Shown here piece after piece: positions 8,264 through 18,321 of a stretch of 64,000 nt of DNA. The notes below the pieces were generated by a model. It ran no database searches and had not been told where the DNA came from. It saw nothing but the letters and a program-made list of their open reading frames with translations. The stretch spans positions 28,466 through 92,465 of the forward strand of contig JAKQOG010000279.1 in assembly GCA_029565395.1 (NCBI GenBank). Direction: 5' to 3'. Made by a program: the position numbers and the translations under genes. Every line of letters begins with the position of its first letter. Position 1 is the stretch's first letter. This stretch comes from Candidatus Hydrogenedentota bacterium. Its GTDB lineage: Bacteria; Hydrogenedentota; Hydrogenedentia; Hydrogenedentales; CAILVY01.

Positions 8264-8743
8264 ATGATTCGCAAGGTTTTAGCAGTTTCGTTGATTGTGA
8301 TGCTCGCCGCTCTGGTGGCTGTGGTTGCGCTTGTCAATTCTCAGGGGATATCGCGGGAGAAGTTACTTGCGCGGTGTCTGGAAAGTAAGCCGCAGTGGGA
8401 ACGGTATCAGGAAGAGATCAAGGGGGAGATTGGCGCGCGATATGTGGCGGAGTGGACGGGCGAGGTGGTGTCCGTGAAACGCAATAAAGGGGAAGTATTG
8501 GCGGTGTTTCAATTGGATGGACCTTGGGTTTCATATGGAATCCCCCTTCCCGTGTTGATGCGGGACCCCTTCGGAAATGACTATTGCAGTACGACCGCCA
8601 CGTATTCTGGAAAGGAATGCACCTATCGTTTTGAGCTCGCCAAAGACACGGCAGACGCACCGTTGCCCTGGGTGGAGGTGCATTACCCCCACCAGGAAAT
8701 CCGCCTGCCCTTGGATGAGGAAGGGCAGTGGAAGAAGCCATAA
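8264..8743 (+). CDS. Hypothetical membrane-anchored or secreted protein
   Basis: 159 residues. Residues 5-25 are a hydrophobic signal-anchor (VLAVSLIVMLAALVAVVALV) with no clear cleavage site or lipobox. The rest is soluble with two cysteines (YCSTTATYSGKEC) that could pair outside the membrane, and a beta-rich pattern. I do not recognise the family. It begins 8 bases after the right 7-mer array and ends before the convergent efflux operon. Confidence 0.6.
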   Translation: MIRKVLAVSLIVMLAALVAVVALVNSQGISREKLLARCLESKPQWERYQEEIKGEIGARYVAEWTGEVVSVKRNKGEVLAVFQLDGPWVSYGIPLPVLMRDPFGNDYCSTTATYSGKECTYRFELAKDTADAPLPWVEVHYPHQEIRLPLDEEGQWKKP

Positions 8744-8817
8744 TCTCACGGGAGAAAGGCACAATGGCAGGCGGTTTACCGCATCACTGAATGTTTGGGA
8801 AAAGGTTGGGGAGTCAA

Positions 8818-10278
8818 TTATTCCACTGATTTGTTTGCCTCTTGCAGTTTCCAGCCACCGCCCAAAGCCTTATACAATGTCACCACTGTCAATAGTTCGT
8901 CGCATTTGCTTTGCGCAAGATTCAGTTCCGCCTCAAAGAGCTGCCGTTCGGAGTCAAGGACTTCAAGATAACTTGTCACACCGCCCTTGTAACGCAACTG
9001 GGCGAGTCGTGAGGCATCGCGCCAGGTTTCCATCAGGGATTCCATTTGTTTGCGCACTTCGTGAGCCTTCCTATGGGCAATCAAGGCATCAGAGACTTCG
9101 CGCAATGCCTGAAGAATTGTCTTTTGGTACGTAAGCAGACACTCCTCGCGCCGGGCTTTGGCGGTGCGCAGGCCCGCCAACAATTTTCCCGCATTGAATA
9201 GCGGCCATGCCGCTGATGGCGCAATAGAGGCGGTACCCGCGGGACCATTGAAGACGCCGGCCATGGCCGGGGATACCGTCCCAAGCGCGGCGGTCAGGGA
9301 AATCTTGGGGAAGAATGCGGCGCGGGCCTCGCCGATGTTGGCGTTGGCGGCGATAAGGGACTGTTCGGCGGCACGAATATCCGGACGTCTCTCGAGGAGT
9401 TCCGAGGGGAGACCGGCGGGCACGTCGAACGAAATCTGCTGCTGTTCAAGTGATTTTCCACGCGGAATGCTTGTGGGCGCCGAACCGATCAGGATGGAAA
9501 TCTGGTTTTCATATTGTGCGATTTTTCCTTCCAGCATGGGGATTTTCACCGCAGCCGATGTTACGAGGGCTTCGGACTGGTCCACATCGAGTTTCGATGC
9601 GACACCATGTTCTTTGCGCGCCTGAACGAGACGCAACGACTTTTTGCGTGATTCCAGAGTGTTTTGGGCGATGCTCAGTTCGAGGTCGCTTTCGATCAGG
9701 CCTAAATAGGCTTGCGCGATGCCGGTAACCACGGACTGGATTACCGCCTGCCGTCCTGCTTCCGTTTCCAGCAGTTGTGCGCGCGCAGCCTTTCTAGCAC
9801 TTAGCACGCGCCCCCAAAAATCCAACTCCCATGCGAGATTGAGCCCTGTCGTGAAGCTTTCGGAACCTGCCGAAGGATCACGGGCGGCGTTCAGCAGGCC
9901 TGGCTTGGGTTCAAGTGGTGTGGAACCGATCTGAAAGACTTCAGTCTTGCGTTCCTGTGCATTCGCGGTAAGTGAGGGAAATAGCCCGGCTTGCGCGATG
10001 GTTATTTGCGCGTGCGCCTGAATAACCCGCTGCGCGGCGATACGGATGTCGTAATTATTTTCAATGCCCTGGTGAATAAGTTTCTGTAATTCTTCGTCAT
10101 TGAACAATCCCCACCATCCAAGATCCCCAAAGGACTCCCCGGCTTGCGTGGCAGTTGATGCATCTGCAGAGGTCACATCGCGATAGGTGTTTGGGATTGC
10201 ATTTTCGGGGCGTTTATAATGTGGGGCCATCGTGCAGCCCGAAACCAGGAGTGCCAGTAATAAAGCAATAGTTCTCAT
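8818..10278 (-). CDS. RND efflux outer-membrane lipoprotein (OprM/NodT family)
   Basis: 486 residues, typical family length. The signal peptide ends in LLVSGC, a lipobox with the acylated Cys at 15. Two outer-membrane efflux repeats follow, with family blocks such as WWGLFNDEELQKLI, LAWELDFWGR, VDQSEALV and RRPDIRAAEQSL. It forms the trimeric channel through which the RND pump and its adaptor expel substrate from the cell. Its start overlaps the end of the pump gene by 4 bases, so the three genes form a standard operon in the order adaptor, pump, channel. Confidence 0.96.
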   Translation of the reverse strand: MRTIALLLALLVSGCTMAPHYKRPENAIPNTYRDVTSADASTATQAGESFGDLGWWGLFNDEELQKLIHQGIENNYDIRIAAQRVIQAHAQITIAQAGLFPSLTANAQERKTEVFQIGSTPLEPKPGLLNAARDPSAGSESFTTGLNLAWELDFWGRVLSARKAARAQLLETEAGRQAVIQSVVTGIAQAYLGLIESDLELSIAQNTLESRKKSLRLVQARKEHGVASKLDVDQSEALVTSAAVKIPMLEGKIAQYENQISILIGSAPTSIPRGKSLEQQQISFDVPAGLPSELLERRPDIRAAEQSLIAANANIGEARAAFFPKISLTAALGTVSPAMAGVFNGPAGTASIAPSAAWPLFNAGKLLAGLRTAKARREECLLTYQKTILQALREVSDALIAHRKAHEVRKQMESLMETWRDASRLAQLRYKGGVTSYLEVLDSERQLFEAELNLAQSKCDELLTVVTLYKALGGGWKLQEANKSVE

Positions 10279-13200
10279 GCCTGTTCCCCCGTGGTTCCGG
10301 ACGCTGCATGTTCATTCGTGGCCGCGCTGGCGGCGGGGGGAGGAGGTTCCTCAACTGTCTTGCCGCCTGGCCGCCCTGAAAACAACTTGGAAATGAATAC
10401 ATAGAGCACCGGAATAAAGAAGACGCCCAGGGTGGTTGCGGTCAGCATGCCACCCATTACGGCAGTGCCCAGGGACCAACGCGAGCGAGCGCCGGCGCCC
10501 GTGGCGATCACGAGGGGAACGACGCCAAGGATGAACGCAAATGACGTCATGAGAATCGGGCGGAAACGCAATTGGGCCGATTCCATCGCAGCATCTATAT
10601 AGGAAAGACCGCTTTTCTCGTGTTTTTCCTTGGCAAACTCGACAATCAGGATGGCGTTTTTAGCCGCAAGACCTATCAGCATGATGAGGCCCACCTGCAC
10701 ATAGATATCGTTGGTCAATCCTCGCAGCCATACGGAGAAGAATGCGCCAAACACACCCAGTGGAATACCCAGCAGGACACTGAGTGGAATGCTCCAGCTT
10801 TCATACTGCGCGGATAGCAGCAGAAACACCAGCAGCAACGCCAGAACGAAGATAAGCGCTTGGGCGCTTCCCGCGGCTTTTTCCTGGAAGGCGGTGCCGG
10901 TCCAGGAGAAGGTATACCCTTCCGGCAGTGCGGTTTTGGCGATTTCCTCCATCACGGCGATGGCCTGGCCAGAACTGTATCCGGCCGCAGGCGATCCACT
11001 GATTTCCGCGGATCTCAATACATTGTACCGCTGGATAATGTCCGGTCCGGTTGTGGATCCTATTTTTGTGAGCGTGGAAAGGGGCACCATTTGGTTTTTG
11101 CTGTTGCGCACATAGATTTGCCCGATACTGTCAGGGGTCAGCCGGAATTCGGGCTCGGCTTGCAGCATGACCCGGAAAGCGCGCCCGAAACGGTTGAAAT
11201 CGTTGACGACCAGTCCTCCGAGATAGGTTTGAAGGCCGTTAAACACGTCGTTGAGCGCGATCCCAAGCGATTTTACCTTGTCGCGATCGATGTCCACCTT
11301 GACTTGAGGCACCGACGTGCGAAAGCTGCTGTTAAGCCCCGTCAATTCCGGACGCTTGCTTGCCTCCTGCAAGAAATTCGACGCCACCGCCGCCAATTCG
11401 TCGGCGCTGCGCCCGGATCGGTCCTGAATCTCGAACTGGAAACCGCCCGCGTTGCCGAGACCCGGGATAGGCGGCGGAATAAAACAGATCGACATCGCTT
11501 CGGGATATTTATTGAATTCCTGCTGTATTTTCATGGCGATGGGTTTAAGCTGGGTCGCCCATGTTCTTCGTTCATCCCAGGGTTTCAGCGTGATGATCAG
11601 GCTGGCATTGTTCGACGTATAGGCATTGGTCAGCAGGCTGAGCCCACCCATGGTCACCACACTGTCCACCCCTTCGACCCCGCGCACGAATTCCTCGGCC
11701 TTTCGCATGACCGCATCCATGCGTTCCATGGAGGCTCCGTCAGGCAGGATAAAAGCGGCAAAGAAATATCCCTGATCTTCGCTGGGCACGAAACCGGTGG
11801 GGAGCTTTTCGAGCAGCGTCCACACACCGCCGATAATCACCAGCAGTACAATCATGACACGCACGGTGCGCCGCACCAGAAAACCCAGCAGCCCGGTATA
11901 GCCCCGTGTGGTCTTTCCAAAAACCCAGTTGAATCCACGCAGAAAAGCGCCGATGGGCCCCCGCATTTCCCGGCGCGGACGAAGGATCATCACGCACAAG
12001 GCGGGAGTCAGTGTAAGCGCCACCAGCGCGGATAACAACACGGATATCGACAGGGTCAACGCGAACTGACGATACAATTGCCCGGTAATGCCCCCCATGA
12101 ACGCCACGGGTACGAATACCGCCGTCAGAACCAGGGCAATGGCCACCACGGGCCCCGATACCTCGGACATGGCCTTTTCCGTGGCCTGGAATGGAGTGAG
12201 CCCCCGGGCGATATGGTGCTCCACTGCCTCCACCACCACAATGGCGTCGTCCACCACGATCCCGATGGCAAGCACCATGCCGAACATGGTCAATGTATTG
12301 ATAGAGAAACCAAGCGGAACGAAGAACGCAAAGGTGCCGATCAGCGAAACAGGTACCGCCAGCATGGGAATAAATGTCGCCCGGAAATTGCCGAGAAACA
12401 CAAACACCACAATCAGCACCAATACGATGGCCTCGAAGAGCGTATGCAGCACTTCCTCAATCGAAGCCGTAATGAACTTTGTGTTGTCCATGCTGACGTC
12501 ATATTTCAAGCCTTCGGGAAAAGAGGCGGACAATTCTTCCATGATTGCGCGCACGTTTTTGGCGGTGTTCAGCGCGTTCGCGCCCGGAAGCTGATAGATG
12601 ATCATCAGGGTTGCGGGCACGCCATTCAGACGGCCGAAGGAATTGTAGGTCAGCGCGCCCAATTCAGAACGGGCCACGTCTTTCATCCGCAGAATGGACC
12701 CGTCCGGCAACGTGCGCAAGATCAGGTTGTCATATTCTTCTGTCTGTGAAAGCCGCCCCTGAACATTCACCGTGTATTGAAAATCGACCCCCGCCTTTGC
12801 GGGCGGCTGACCGACCTGGCCCGCAGGAGCCTGTACGTTCTGATCACGGATGGCCGCCGCGATATCGCTCGCGGTGAGCCCCATCTTCGCGAGCTTGTCC
12901 GGACGCAGCCAAAGCCGCATCGAGTAATCCTGCTGTCCGACGATGAAGGTATCGCCGACCCCCTGCACGCGGGTAAGGCTATCCACCAGATTGAGCGTTG
13001 CGTAGTTGCTGATAAAAAGGCTGTCATAGGTTTTATTTGGTGAATACAGGGATAGAACCATCAACATGTCCGATGATTTCTTCTTCACCGTGATGCCGTA
13101 ATTCTTCACCTCCGAAGGAAGGTTTCCCTCCGCCTTTTTTACACGGTTCTGCACGTCCACCGCTGCAATGTCGAGATTCGTCCCCACTTCAAAGGTGCAC

Positions 13201-13475
13201 GTGAGCGTGTATCGGCCGTCCGCCGAACTGCGCGAAGACATGTAGATCATCCCCGCGGCTCCGTTCACCTCCTTCTCGATGGGGGTGGCTACCGACTGCT
13301 CCACCACCGAGGCGCTCGCGCCCGTATAGGTGGTTTCAACCGAGACGGTGGGAGGCGTGATCGAAGGAAACTGGGCTATGGGGAGTGTCACTATGGACAA
13401 TCCGCCCATGAGCAGAATTACAAGCGATATGACTACCGCAAAAACGCGGCGGCGGATAAAGAAGTGGGAAAACAT
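10275..13475 (-). CDS. HAE1-family RND multidrug efflux pump (AcrB-like)
   Basis: 1066 residues, the usual size. It starts MFSHFFIRRRVFAVVISL, the standard N-terminus with the first membrane helix. The two large periplasmic loops and twelve membrane segments are recognisable. The proton-relay Asp pair is present in GIVVDDAIVVVEAVEHH, and the second half has the matching GLAAKNAILIVEFA. The protein uses the proton gradient to export amphiphilic compounds from the periplasm and inner leaflet through the OprM-like channel. The substrate cannot be predicted. A proline/alanine-rich tail of about 30 residues ends the protein. Gap to the adaptor gene is 3 bases. Confidence 0.97.
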   Translation of the reverse strand: MFSHFFIRRRVFAVVISLVILLMGGLSIVTLPIAQFPSITPPTVSVETTYTGASASVVEQSVATPIEKEVNGAAGMIYMSSRSSADGRYTLTCTFEVGTNLDIAAVDVQNRVKKAEGNLPSEVKNYGITVKKKSSDMLMVLSLYSPNKTYDSLFISNYATLNLVDSLTRVQGVGDTFIVGQQDYSMRLWLRPDKLAKMGLTASDIAAAIRDQNVQAPAGQVGQPPAKAGVDFQYTVNVQGRLSQTEEYDNLILRTLPDGSILRMKDVARSELGALTYNSFGRLNGVPATLMIIYQLPGANALNTAKNVRAIMEELSASFPEGLKYDVSMDNTKFITASIEEVLHTLFEAIVLVLIVVFVFLGNFRATFIPMLAVPVSLIGTFAFFVPLGFSINTLTMFGMVLAIGIVVDDAIVVVEAVEHHIARGLTPFQATEKAMSEVSGPVVAIALVLTAVFVPVAFMGGITGQLYRQFALTLSISVLLSALVALTLTPALCVMILRPRREMRGPIGAFLRGFNWVFGKTTRGYTGLLGFLVRRTVRVMIVLLVIIGGVWTLLEKLPTGFVPSEDQGYFFAAFILPDGASMERMDAVMRKAEEFVRGVEGVDSVVTMGGLSLLTNAYTSNNASLIITLKPWDERRTWATQLKPIAMKIQQEFNKYPEAMSICFIPPPIPGLGNAGGFQFEIQDRSGRSADELAAVASNFLQEASKRPELTGLNSSFRTSVPQVKVDIDRDKVKSLGIALNDVFNGLQTYLGGLVVNDFNRFGRAFRVMLQAEPEFRLTPDSIGQIYVRNSKNQMVPLSTLTKIGSTTGPDIIQRYNVLRSAEISGSPAAGYSSGQAIAVMEEIAKTALPEGYTFSWTGTAFQEKAAGSAQALIFVLALLLVFLLLSAQYESWSIPLSVLLGIPLGVFGAFFSVWLRGLTNDIYVQVGLIMLIGLAAKNAILIVEFAKEKHEKSGLSYIDAAMESAQLRFRPILMTSFAFILGVVPLVIATGAGARSRWSLGTAVMGGMLTATTLGVFFIPVLYVFISKLFSGRPGGKTVEEPPPPAASAATNEHAASGTTGEQA

Positions 13476-13478
13476 GCG

Positions 13479-14798
13479 CTACTTCCTTTCCTCCGCGACC
13501 GGCGCGGCGGGTGTTACCGGCTTGCCCGGCCGTGCCTTCTGCTGCCCTTCGACAATTACCCGATCCCCCGCCTGCAATCCTTCCTGCACGACGAAATACT
13601 TTTCAAAGCGGTCACCGAGGACAATGGTCCGGACGGCGGCTAAATTGTCCGGACCGGCAACCATTACGGTCTTGGCGCCCTGCATCTCAATTACGGCACG
13701 CTGTGGGACCAGCAGTGCATTCTCAATCTTCCGCACCTCCACGCGCACCCGCGCGAACAATCCCGGGCGCAACAATCCATCCGGATTGGAGAATGAAGCG
13801 CCGATGGGAATGGTTGCTGTAGTCGGATCTAAACCGCGTTCGAACATCACCACAGTACCCTTGTGCGGATATATGCTCCCATCCGCGAGAACCAGTTCAA
13901 GACGGATGGGTTCCTGCTTGTTGGCGATCTCTTCACGTTTCTTCATTAACATCAGGTAGTCTGCTTCACTGATGCTGAAATCCACCCGCATGGGATCCGT
14001 CGTGGATACGGTTGCCAATAAGGTGGGTTCGCCCCGGCCCACCAGATTGCCCACTGAAACTTGCTGACGTCCAATTATCCCGTCAATGGGGGATTTGATG
14101 GTGGTGTAAGAGAGATCCAACTCTGCCTTGGCCACCGCCGCCTTGCCGGATTCCACCGCTGCTTGCGCTTGCTCAATGGATACCCGCTGACTGAGTTCAA
14201 CGTTTTCCCGGTTTGCGCGGGCTGCTTCCAAATCTGCCTGCGAGACCTTCTGCTTTGCGATGGCGCTGTCCAGGTCCTGCTGGGGAACCGCCTCATCGCG
14301 CACCAACGGTTCTACACGCGCCACGTCCTGATCGGCCTTAAGCAGGGAGGCTTCCGTCTGCTTAATCTGTGATTCCGCTGCCTTTATGGAAACCTGGTTC
14401 TGCGCCAGCTTCAAATCCGCGCACGCCTTGGCCAACTGTGCCTTCGCGTTCTGCAAATTTGCCTCGTAAAGCGCCGGGTTTATCCTGAACAGGATCTGGT
14501 CCTTGGTGACCAGCTTACCCTCCTCAAAAGAGGCCTCGATGAGAATTCCTTCTATCCTCGCCCGTATTTCCACCGTTTGGTCCGCGATGGTCCGCGCAAC
14601 AAATTCAGAGGGAATGCTTATTGTTCGGGGCTGCACCTCTTCGATTACCACGGCGGGTGGCTGCCCCGCCTGGTTTTGCACATTGTTTGCGGCACTTGAC
14701 CCCGGTTTGCCCATACAGGAAAAGGCCGAAATAATAAAAAACATCAACACCATGGCGGGCGTATACCGCGAAATAGAAACAATAACAAACCGCATCAT
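13479..14798 (-). CDS. RND efflux periplasmic adaptor (membrane fusion protein, AcrA-like)
   Basis: 439 residues. The N-terminus (hydrophobic about 14-28, then ISAFSC) looks like a lipoprotein signal, though the segment before it is long and a later Met (M17) could be the start. A lipoyl/barrel-sandwich half-motif (VEIRARIEGILIEASFEEG) is followed by a long alpha-hairpin with coiled-coil character (about 115-230), the second lipoyl half (LSYTTIKSPIDGIIGRQ) and the beta-barrel domain. The protein bridges pump and channel. First gene of the efflux operon, preceded by a promoter-like sequence; no TetR- or MarR-type regulator lies next to it. Confidence 0.95.
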   Translation of the reverse strand: MMRFVIVSISRYTPAMVLMFFIISAFSCMGKPGSSAANNVQNQAGQPPAVVIEEVQPRTISIPSEFVARTIADQTVEIRARIEGILIEASFEEGKLVTKDQILFRINPALYEANLQNAKAQLAKACADLKLAQNQVSIKAAESQIKQTEASLLKADQDVARVEPLVRDEAVPQQDLDSAIAKQKVSQADLEAARANRENVELSQRVSIEQAQAAVESGKAAVAKAELDLSYTTIKSPIDGIIGRQQVSVGNLVGRGEPTLLATVSTTDPMRVDFSISEADYLMLMKKREEIANKQEPIRLELVLADGSIYPHKGTVVMFERGLDPTTATIPIGASFSNPDGLLRPGLFARVRVEVRKIENALLVPQRAVIEMQGAKTVMVAGPDNLAAVRTIVLGDRFEKYFVVQEGLQAGDRVIVEGQQKARPGKPVTPAAPVAEERK

Positions 14799-14827
14799 AT
14801 AGATCAGCCCTCCCGAAATTGAACGAA

Positions 14828-14858
14828 ATTATAAAACTTATTCTACCGTATTGGTCAA
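14828..14858 (-). promoter_or_regulatory. Promoter candidate of the efflux operon
   Basis: Read on the minus strand: TTGACC at 14858-14853 and a perfect TATAAT at 14833-14828 with a 19-base spacer, about 30 bases before the adaptor start. The spacer is two bases longer than ideal. Confidence 0.5.
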
Positions 14859-14986
14859 TTCTGGATCTACCCATTCAATTTTTCGGCGCGAAGCTATTTA
14901 ATGCACAGATTGTTTTTCTCGAAATTCCAGGGATAGTACCCGCACTACCCTTTCGTTTTTAATAATACCATGGCGATTTTGAGACC

Positions 14987-16063
14987 TCATTTAGATCCAA
15001 ACCAGTCGGTACCGATGCGGGCGACATGAAGACCGTCGCGTTGGTGGTAGCTGATAAGGGCAAGATTTTCCACAAACAGGAGGCTGGGATAGCCGTAGTC
15101 GTCTTCGGGGTCGCCTTGGATGATGCGTTCGTTTTCCCAAGTGTTGCCGTCGTCTTTTGAAATAACGGAGACGAAGGGAGTGCGGCGATACGGACCTTCC
15201 TTGGGGCCTTGGGAACTGCGCAGGAGCAGCAGGTCATTGGTGGCGGGAATACGCTTTATATTCAATGCGGAGCTATTGGGGGGCAGCGAAAGTTCTTTAA
15301 CGGCCTCACCCTCCGACCAGGTTTTGCCTTGGTCAGCGGAGTAGGATTTTGCAACGTAACCGCTGTAGGTGCGCATAAGCATGAGGAGGCGTCCGTCTTT
15401 CAATTCAACTACATGTGGTTCCTGGGTTTCCACAGGAAGCATTTTTACCATGTTGTCGCTTTCGTGCCAGCTATAGCCGTTGTCGTCGGAATACCAGGTA
15501 TAACTAACGTACCCGGCATGGTCATTGGTGGTGGTGGCAAAGGAAAATTCCACGGGGGCGATGATGCGTCCCGATGAGAGTTGTACCAGTTTGTCATTGT
15601 GCATGATGTGGTAGCCGGGTTTGGGCGTGACTATGAGTTGGTCGCCCCAGGTTTTTCCATCATCGGCGGACCGGCGGTAATAATTGTGGCCAAAGAGGGG
15701 ATTGCTTCCTGAAACGTAGATATAAGATAGCAGCAATTGCCCATTCGAAAGGCGCAGAAGGCTGGGATGACAATAACGGCCTTGGCCAGCAGGTTGAGGG
15801 GTAGCGATTAACGTGGACTCTTCCGTCCAGGTTTTGCCCAAGTCGGAGGAATACCGGGCGGCAATGGCACCCGTATCTTGTCCCTCGACAGTCATGCCGG
15901 AATAAGTCAGAAGGAGGCGGCCATCCTGCAGTTGAACCATGCTTCCCGGCATGCCTCGATAGCCATACTCATGTTGCGGTAAGGGCACAACGTGGATATC
16001 CTCAAACAAAGGGGCGGTTTGGGCGGGGAGGAAGGCGAACAGGGCAATAATCAGGGCGGTCAT
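14987..16063 (-). CDS. Sialidase-like secreted exo-glycosidase (BNR/Asp-box protein)
   Basis: 358 residues. Signal peptide MTALIIALFAFLPAQTA. The protein then has at least five Asp-box motifs of the S/T-x-D-x-G-x-x-W type (SSDLGKTW, SADDGKTW, SDDNGYSW, SADQGKTW, SKDDGNTW), one per blade of a six-bladed propeller. A Y-R block near the N-terminus (YGYRGMPGSM) stands where sialidases have Y/F-R-I-P. True sialidases release terminal sialic acid. Many PVC-type bacteria carry relatives of this fold with other or unknown specificity, so the substrate is not certain. It stands alone between the efflux operon and divergent leuA. Confidence 0.82.
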   Translation of the reverse strand: MTALIIALFAFLPAQTAPLFEDIHVVPLPQHEYGYRGMPGSMVQLQDGRLLLTYSGMTVEGQDTGAIAARYSSDLGKTWTEESTLIATPQPAGQGRYCHPSLLRLSNGQLLLSYIYVSGSNPLFGHNYYRRSADDGKTWGDQLIVTPKPGYHIMHNDKLVQLSSGRIIAPVEFSFATTTNDHAGYVSYTWYSDDNGYSWHESDNMVKMLPVETQEPHVVELKDGRLLMLMRTYSGYVAKSYSADQGKTWSEGEAVKELSLPPNSSALNIKRIPATNDLLLLRSSQGPKEGPYRRTPFVSVISKDDGNTWENERIIQGDPEDDYGYPSLLFVENLALISYHQRDGLHVARIGTDWFGSK

Positions 16064-16239
16064 GGAATTGATTCCTCTTTGGTTAATCCGATGATCGGGT
16101 TGGCCCGACTAAATTAGACATATATTTTTCATTGTTCCGATGATCATGGCAGAGTCCTGCTCCATCTGTTAATACTGTAAGCAAACATGCCGCATTCTTC
16201 AAGCATGTTACTGGGAATGATGTTCACAGCCGGATTGTT

Positions 16240-16268
16240 TTGACGGTAAGGAGATGAACCACTATAAT
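16240..16268 (+). promoter_or_regulatory. Sigma-70 promoter of leuA
   Basis: TTGACG at 16240-16245, 17-base spacer, perfect TATAAT at 16263-16268; expected transcript start about 60 bases before the leuA ATG. The rest of 16064-16335 shows no gene and no obvious T-box or leader peptide. Confidence 0.75.
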
Positions 16269-16335
16269 ACGGGAAAATCCCCGTGAAGCAGTTTTCGCGT
16301 GGAGTCTATCTTGTCGATTACAGGAGCAGTGAAAC

Positions 16336-17874
16336 ATGGCGACGATGATTGAAATCTTTGACACGACGTTGCGCGACGGCGAGCAATCGCCCGGCGCCAG
16401 TATGGATGAACATGAAAAAATCCAATTGGCTTTGCAACTCGAACGACTCGGGGTGGATATCATCGAAGCTGGTTTCCCAATTGCCTCTAAACAGGAATTT
16501 GAAGCGGTGCGCAAGGTCGCGGAAACTATAAAAACTTCGCGCGTCGCCGCGCTGGCGCGGGCTGTGCCGGGCGATATCGAGCGCGCCGCAAGCGCCTTGA
16601 AATCCGCCGCCAAGCCGGTATTGCATACCTTCATCGCCACCTCAGACATCCATTTAGAGCATAAACTCCGCATGACGCGTCCGCAGGTGTTGGAAGCGGC
16701 GGACAACGCGGTACGTCTGGCGAAAAGCCTGGTGCCGCGCGTGGAATTCTCCGCGGAAGACGCCACCCGCTCGGATTGGGAGTACCTGGTGGAAGTCACG
16801 AAAGTGGCCATTGCGGCCGGGGCGGACGTAATCAATCTTCCGGACACCGTGGGGTTCACCACGCCAACTGAAATCCGGGATATGTTCCGATACGTGATTA
16901 GCCATGTGCCCGATTCAGGCAAGGTGGTGTTTTCCTCGCACAATCACAATGATTTGGGCTTGGCGGTGTCAAATGCTCTGGCCGCGCTGGAAGGCGGCGC
17001 GCGCCAGATTGAATGCACCATCAATGGCATCGGCGAACGCGCGGGCAATACCTCCCTGGAAGAAGTCGTCATGGCCATGCGCACCCGCAACGACATCTAT
17101 ACCTTTGATTGCGGCATTCAATCCCGTGAGATTGTGCCGTCAAGCACGCTGCTCAGTAAAATTACCGGTCTGGCCATACCCTATAACAAGCCCATTGTGG
17201 GGAGGAACGCCTTTGCCCACGAGTCGGGCATTCACCAGCACGGCATGATCGCCAATGCCAAAACCTACGAAATCATGACCCCGGAATCGGTGGGCCGAAA
17301 CCGCAGCGATCTTGTATTGGGCAAACATTCCGGACGTGCAGGTCTCGCCAAACGCAGCGCGGAATTGGGCTACCAAATGGATGAACAGCAACTGAACAAG
17401 TTATACGACAAGTTCATCGACTTGGCGGATAAGAAGAAAGAGGTTTATGACGACGATTTACGCATGCTGATCGTGAGCCAGAACAAAGAAGACTTCGAGA
17501 TCTTCCATCTCAAAGAGGTGGATACCTTCGGCCATAATCCCGCCAAGGCCATTATCAAACTGGTGAAAGGCGATGAAACCTTGACGGATTCCGCCACCGG
17601 CGATGGGCCGGTCCACGCCGCCTGTGTGGCCATAGACCGCATTGCCGAGGTGTCCGGCCAGTTAGAGACCTTCGAGATTCGCGCCACCACGCCCGGAAAG
17701 GAAGCGCTCGGCGAGGCCTACGTCACCGTGAACTTCAGCGGCAAACACATGAAAGGCAAGGGCGCCAGCACGAGCATTATCGAAGCCGCGGTATTGGCGT
17801 ATCTGGACGCCGTCAACAAATACCTCGCGTATCAGGAAAGCACCGACGACGGCATCGCCGCACCGGTGATGTGA
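16336..17874 (+). CDS. leuA: 2-isopropylmalate synthase
   Basis: 512 residues. The TIM-barrel begins FDTTLRDGEQSPGASM, the first family signature with the metal-binding Asp. The second signature, SSHNHNDLGLAVSN, carries the HxH metal ligands, followed by GIGERAGNTSLEEVVMA. The C-terminal ~120 residues (after about 385) form the LeuA allosteric domain (GDGPVHAAC...LETFEIRATTPGKEALGEAYV), where leucine feedback acts. The enzyme condenses acetyl-CoA with 2-oxoisovalerate in the first committed step of leucine synthesis. GGAG at 16323 serves as ribosome site. It is not next to other leucine genes here. Confidence 0.96.
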   Translation: MATMIEIFDTTLRDGEQSPGASMDEHEKIQLALQLERLGVDIIEAGFPIASKQEFEAVRKVAETIKTSRVAALARAVPGDIERAASALKSAAKPVLHTFIATSDIHLEHKLRMTRPQVLEAADNAVRLAKSLVPRVEFSAEDATRSDWEYLVEVTKVAIAAGADVINLPDTVGFTTPTEIRDMFRYVISHVPDSGKVVFSSHNHNDLGLAVSNALAALEGGARQIECTINGIGERAGNTSLEEVVMAMRTRNDIYTFDCGIQSREIVPSSTLLSKITGLAIPYNKPIVGRNAFAHESGIHQHGMIANAKTYEIMTPESVGRNRSDLVLGKHSGRAGLAKRSAELGYQMDEQQLNKLYDKFIDLADKKKEVYDDDLRMLIVSQNKEDFEIFHLKEVDTFGHNPAKAIIKLVKGDETLTDSATGDGPVHAACVAIDRIAEVSGQLETFEIRATTPGKEALGEAYVTVNFSGKHMKGKGASTSIIEAAVLAYLDAVNKYLAYQESTDDGIAAPVM

Positions 17875-17994
17875 GAGACTTGAGGCTTGAGGCGTCAGAC
17901 CGGTACACAGTATGTTTCGCAAATATGATTTTACGTCAGCACAACGTGTAAAATTGGCTAGAGTCGTGAAAAACTGGAATGAAACGGATGGCGT

Positions 17995-18321
17995 ATGGCC
18001 AGGATTGTGGATGAAACAGTGATACAGGAGGCGGCGGACTGTTTACTCAAAGCCGCACCAGGTTCTACTATTATCTTATTCGGTTCGTGGGCGCGTGGGG
18101 ACTCCAAACCCGATTCTGATGCAGATTTTCTTGTAATAGAACCAGAAGTCAATGCACGGCGCGATGAAATGGTGCGGCTGCTTGATGTACTGCGCCCTTT
18201 GCGAATTCCTGTAGATGTTGTTGTCGCGAGCGTGGACGTATTTAACAAGTGGTCTACTATTCCCGGCACCATTTATCATGAAGCAAAGCAGCAGGGGAGA
18301 GTGCTTCATGCCACCCAATGA
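17995..18321 (+). CDS. MNT-type minimal nucleotidyltransferase
   Basis: 108 residues. The nucleotidyltransferase core is plain: ILFGSWARGDSKPDSDADFL has GS, then the D-x-D metal pair, and a third acidic residue follows in the next strand (VDVVVASVDVF). Such minimal nucleotidyltransferases are the antitoxin partners of HEPN RNases; in the studied MntA/HepT pair the MNT protein inactivates HEPN by adding AMP to it. The downstream HEPN gene overlaps by 14 bases, the standard arrangement. Confidence 0.88.
   Translation: MARIVDETVIQEAADCLLKAAPGSTIILFGSWARGDSKPDSDADFLVIEPEVNARRDEMVRLLDVLRPLRIPVDVVVASVDVFNKWSTIPGTIYHEAKQQGRVLHATQ

Noticed and set aside
10860..12035. 391-codon open frame on the plus strand opposite the RND pump gene
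   Set aside because: Antisense shadow of a well-supported gene, rich in His/Arg/Gly as expected from the opposite strand.
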